This document shows, piece after piece, positions 62,941 to 64,000 of a stretch of DNA of 64,000 nucleotides (positions are counted from its first letter, which is position 1; each line of letters opens with the position of its first letter). The DNA is taken from NCBI RefSeq assembly GCF_964656455.1, contig NC_135716.1, forward strand, positions 107,168,389-107,232,388, written 5' to 3'. This DNA comes from Halichoerus grypus (taxonomy: Eukaryota > Chordata > Mammalia > Carnivora > Phocidae). The translations under genes and the position numbers were made by a program. A model generated the notes under the pieces. It worked only from the letters and a program-made list of their open reading frames with translations, made no database searches and was not told where the DNA came from.

Positions 62941-62995
62941 AAAGTCAGTTTGCTGACTTTTATATTTACCATCTGCTTTTCAGATGGTAAATATC
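62941..62995. repeat. Two abutting perfect inverted repeats
   Basis: Hairpin 1 has 9-bp arms AAAAGTCAG/CTGACTTTT with a 4-nt loop (62941-62962). Hairpin 2 has 14-bp arms ATATTTACCATCTG/CAGATGGTAAATAT with loop CTTTT (62963-62995). There is no base between them. Confidence 0.95.
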
Positions 62996-64000
62996 TTAAG
63001 GGAGACATGGTGTCAAGACACTTTTTATTCCATGATTCTGTACCTTTGCTCTCTTACTGATGTGTGTGGCTCCTTACACTACCATTTCATTTTATAATGC
63101 CTCAGTGATAACACATTAATATCTCCTTTGTAGTGTTTGGTCCCATGATGAGAATGAACTCTTTTTAGTCTTCCCTGTATAGTGTCTTGCTTTCAACTAT
63201 ATTTTGGGCAAGAAACGTTCTCAGGAACCCAGTACTAAAACTGTACATGTTTTCTTAAAAATTGCCCTAATTATCTGATATTTTTCTGACTGGAAGTGAG
63301 GATGAAGTGGTGGAATCTAATGCAAGTGCTGGCATTTCTGCAGAATAACCAACCAAAATAATGGAATCCTGGCAGAGTTTTCCTTCGGAATTATTTTAAA
63401 AGGGTGGAGGTGATGGCGAAGGAGGTCAGGCTGATAAGTGTTAAAAGTGACTTGGAATCAACATCACATCACTTACACCTGCCTTAGACACCCATTTGAA
63501 GTACAACATGATATTTCTATAATTATTTTACTTCCCTGTAATAACTGCATAGGAATAGGTTTGTTTCCCCAGTGAATAGCTCTGTTCAGAGCCTTCCCTT
63601 ATCTTTATTTTCCAGGTTTCACTAGTGGTTGATATCATATGCATTCTTAGAGGGAGACAGTGGATAAATCAGTAGTTTTCCATCAAATCAAAGGTTACAT
63701 TCAAGAGGTAGAGCAGTGGCATGAAACAACTTTTGCTGGGGAAAGAAGGTAGAAAATGGAAAAATAACATAATTGTTTCAGAGAACAGAAATCATAAGAC
63801 ATAGCTGATGTTATTCAACATATAGTGAATGTACTAGATGTCTGGGGCTTTTTTGACTATGGCCTATTATATTTGTCTTTTAAATACTAGTTAGCCATGA
63901 TATACTTAAAGTTTATTCTGAAATCTAATATTCATATGAAATATTGAACTACACTAAGTTGCTATGCAATGTTAAATCAAGATGCAAAATTTAGTTAAAT
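62996..64000. other. Intron 11 sequence to the window edge, no gene
   Basis: No exon, SINE or LINE could be named. DPYD exon 12 is not recognisable here. Confidence 0.5.

Larger units (their letters stand above)
53174..64000 (+). other. DPYD: DPYD intron 11, 5' portion
   Basis: This runs from the exon 11 donor to the window edge. No sequence coding for the start of exon 12 (after residue 447) was recognised. In human, intron 11 is about 24 kb as I recall, so exon 12 is expected beyond the window. It contains three Can-SINEs and several MIR and L2 relics. Confidence 0.85.

Noticed and set aside
53174..64000. Search for DPYD exon 12
   Set aside because: No coding match to the residues after 447 (VKEALSPIKF-like) was seen.

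Overview
The window is nuclear DNA from a carnivore, most likely an arctoid caniform (bear, panda, seal or mustelid group). The evidence is about 21 tRNA-derived Can-SINEs with the 'GGCGCCTGGGTGGCTCAG' head and 'AATAAATAAATAAAATCTTT' tail. They lack the diagnostic dog SINEC_Cf and cat forms as I remember them. The DNA is AT-rich, intron-like and otherwise gene-poor.

The only protein-coding gene is DPYD (dihydropyrimidine dehydrogenase), on the + strand. Three consecutive internal exons are present with clean AG/GT borders: exon 9 (35266-35373), exon 10 (37555-37724) and exon 11 (52963-53173). Lengths of 108, 170 and 211 nt and intron phases 1-1-0-1 match the human gene. Together they encode residues 284-447, almost exactly the NADPH-binding domain (domain III). 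The NADP-contact residues A340-T343, R364-K365, R371 and A437-G439 are intact. One notable change is Cys at residue 353, where human has Arg.

Layout: 1-35265 is the 3' part of intron 8. It starts with the 5' end of an antisense LINE-1 (CpG-rich 5'UTR plus broken ORF1), then L1 3' fragments, Can-SINEs, a twin-primed L1 carrying a Tigger-like transposon and a SINE (10195-11604), an LTR-like element, MIR and L2 relics and microsatellites. 35374-37554 is intron 9, with two Can-SINEs in opposite orientation. 37725-52962 is intron 10 (five + and one - Can-SINE, L2 and MER5A relics, a 51-bp minisatellite). 53174-64000 is the 5' part of intron 11.

No RNA gene, CRISPR array, intact mobile-element ORF or second gene could be supported. 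I found no novel biological system. The points most worth a second look are the residue-353 change, the SINE arrangement around exons 9 and 10, the nested 10.2-11.6 kb insertion stack and a pair of abutting perfect hairpins at 62941-62995.
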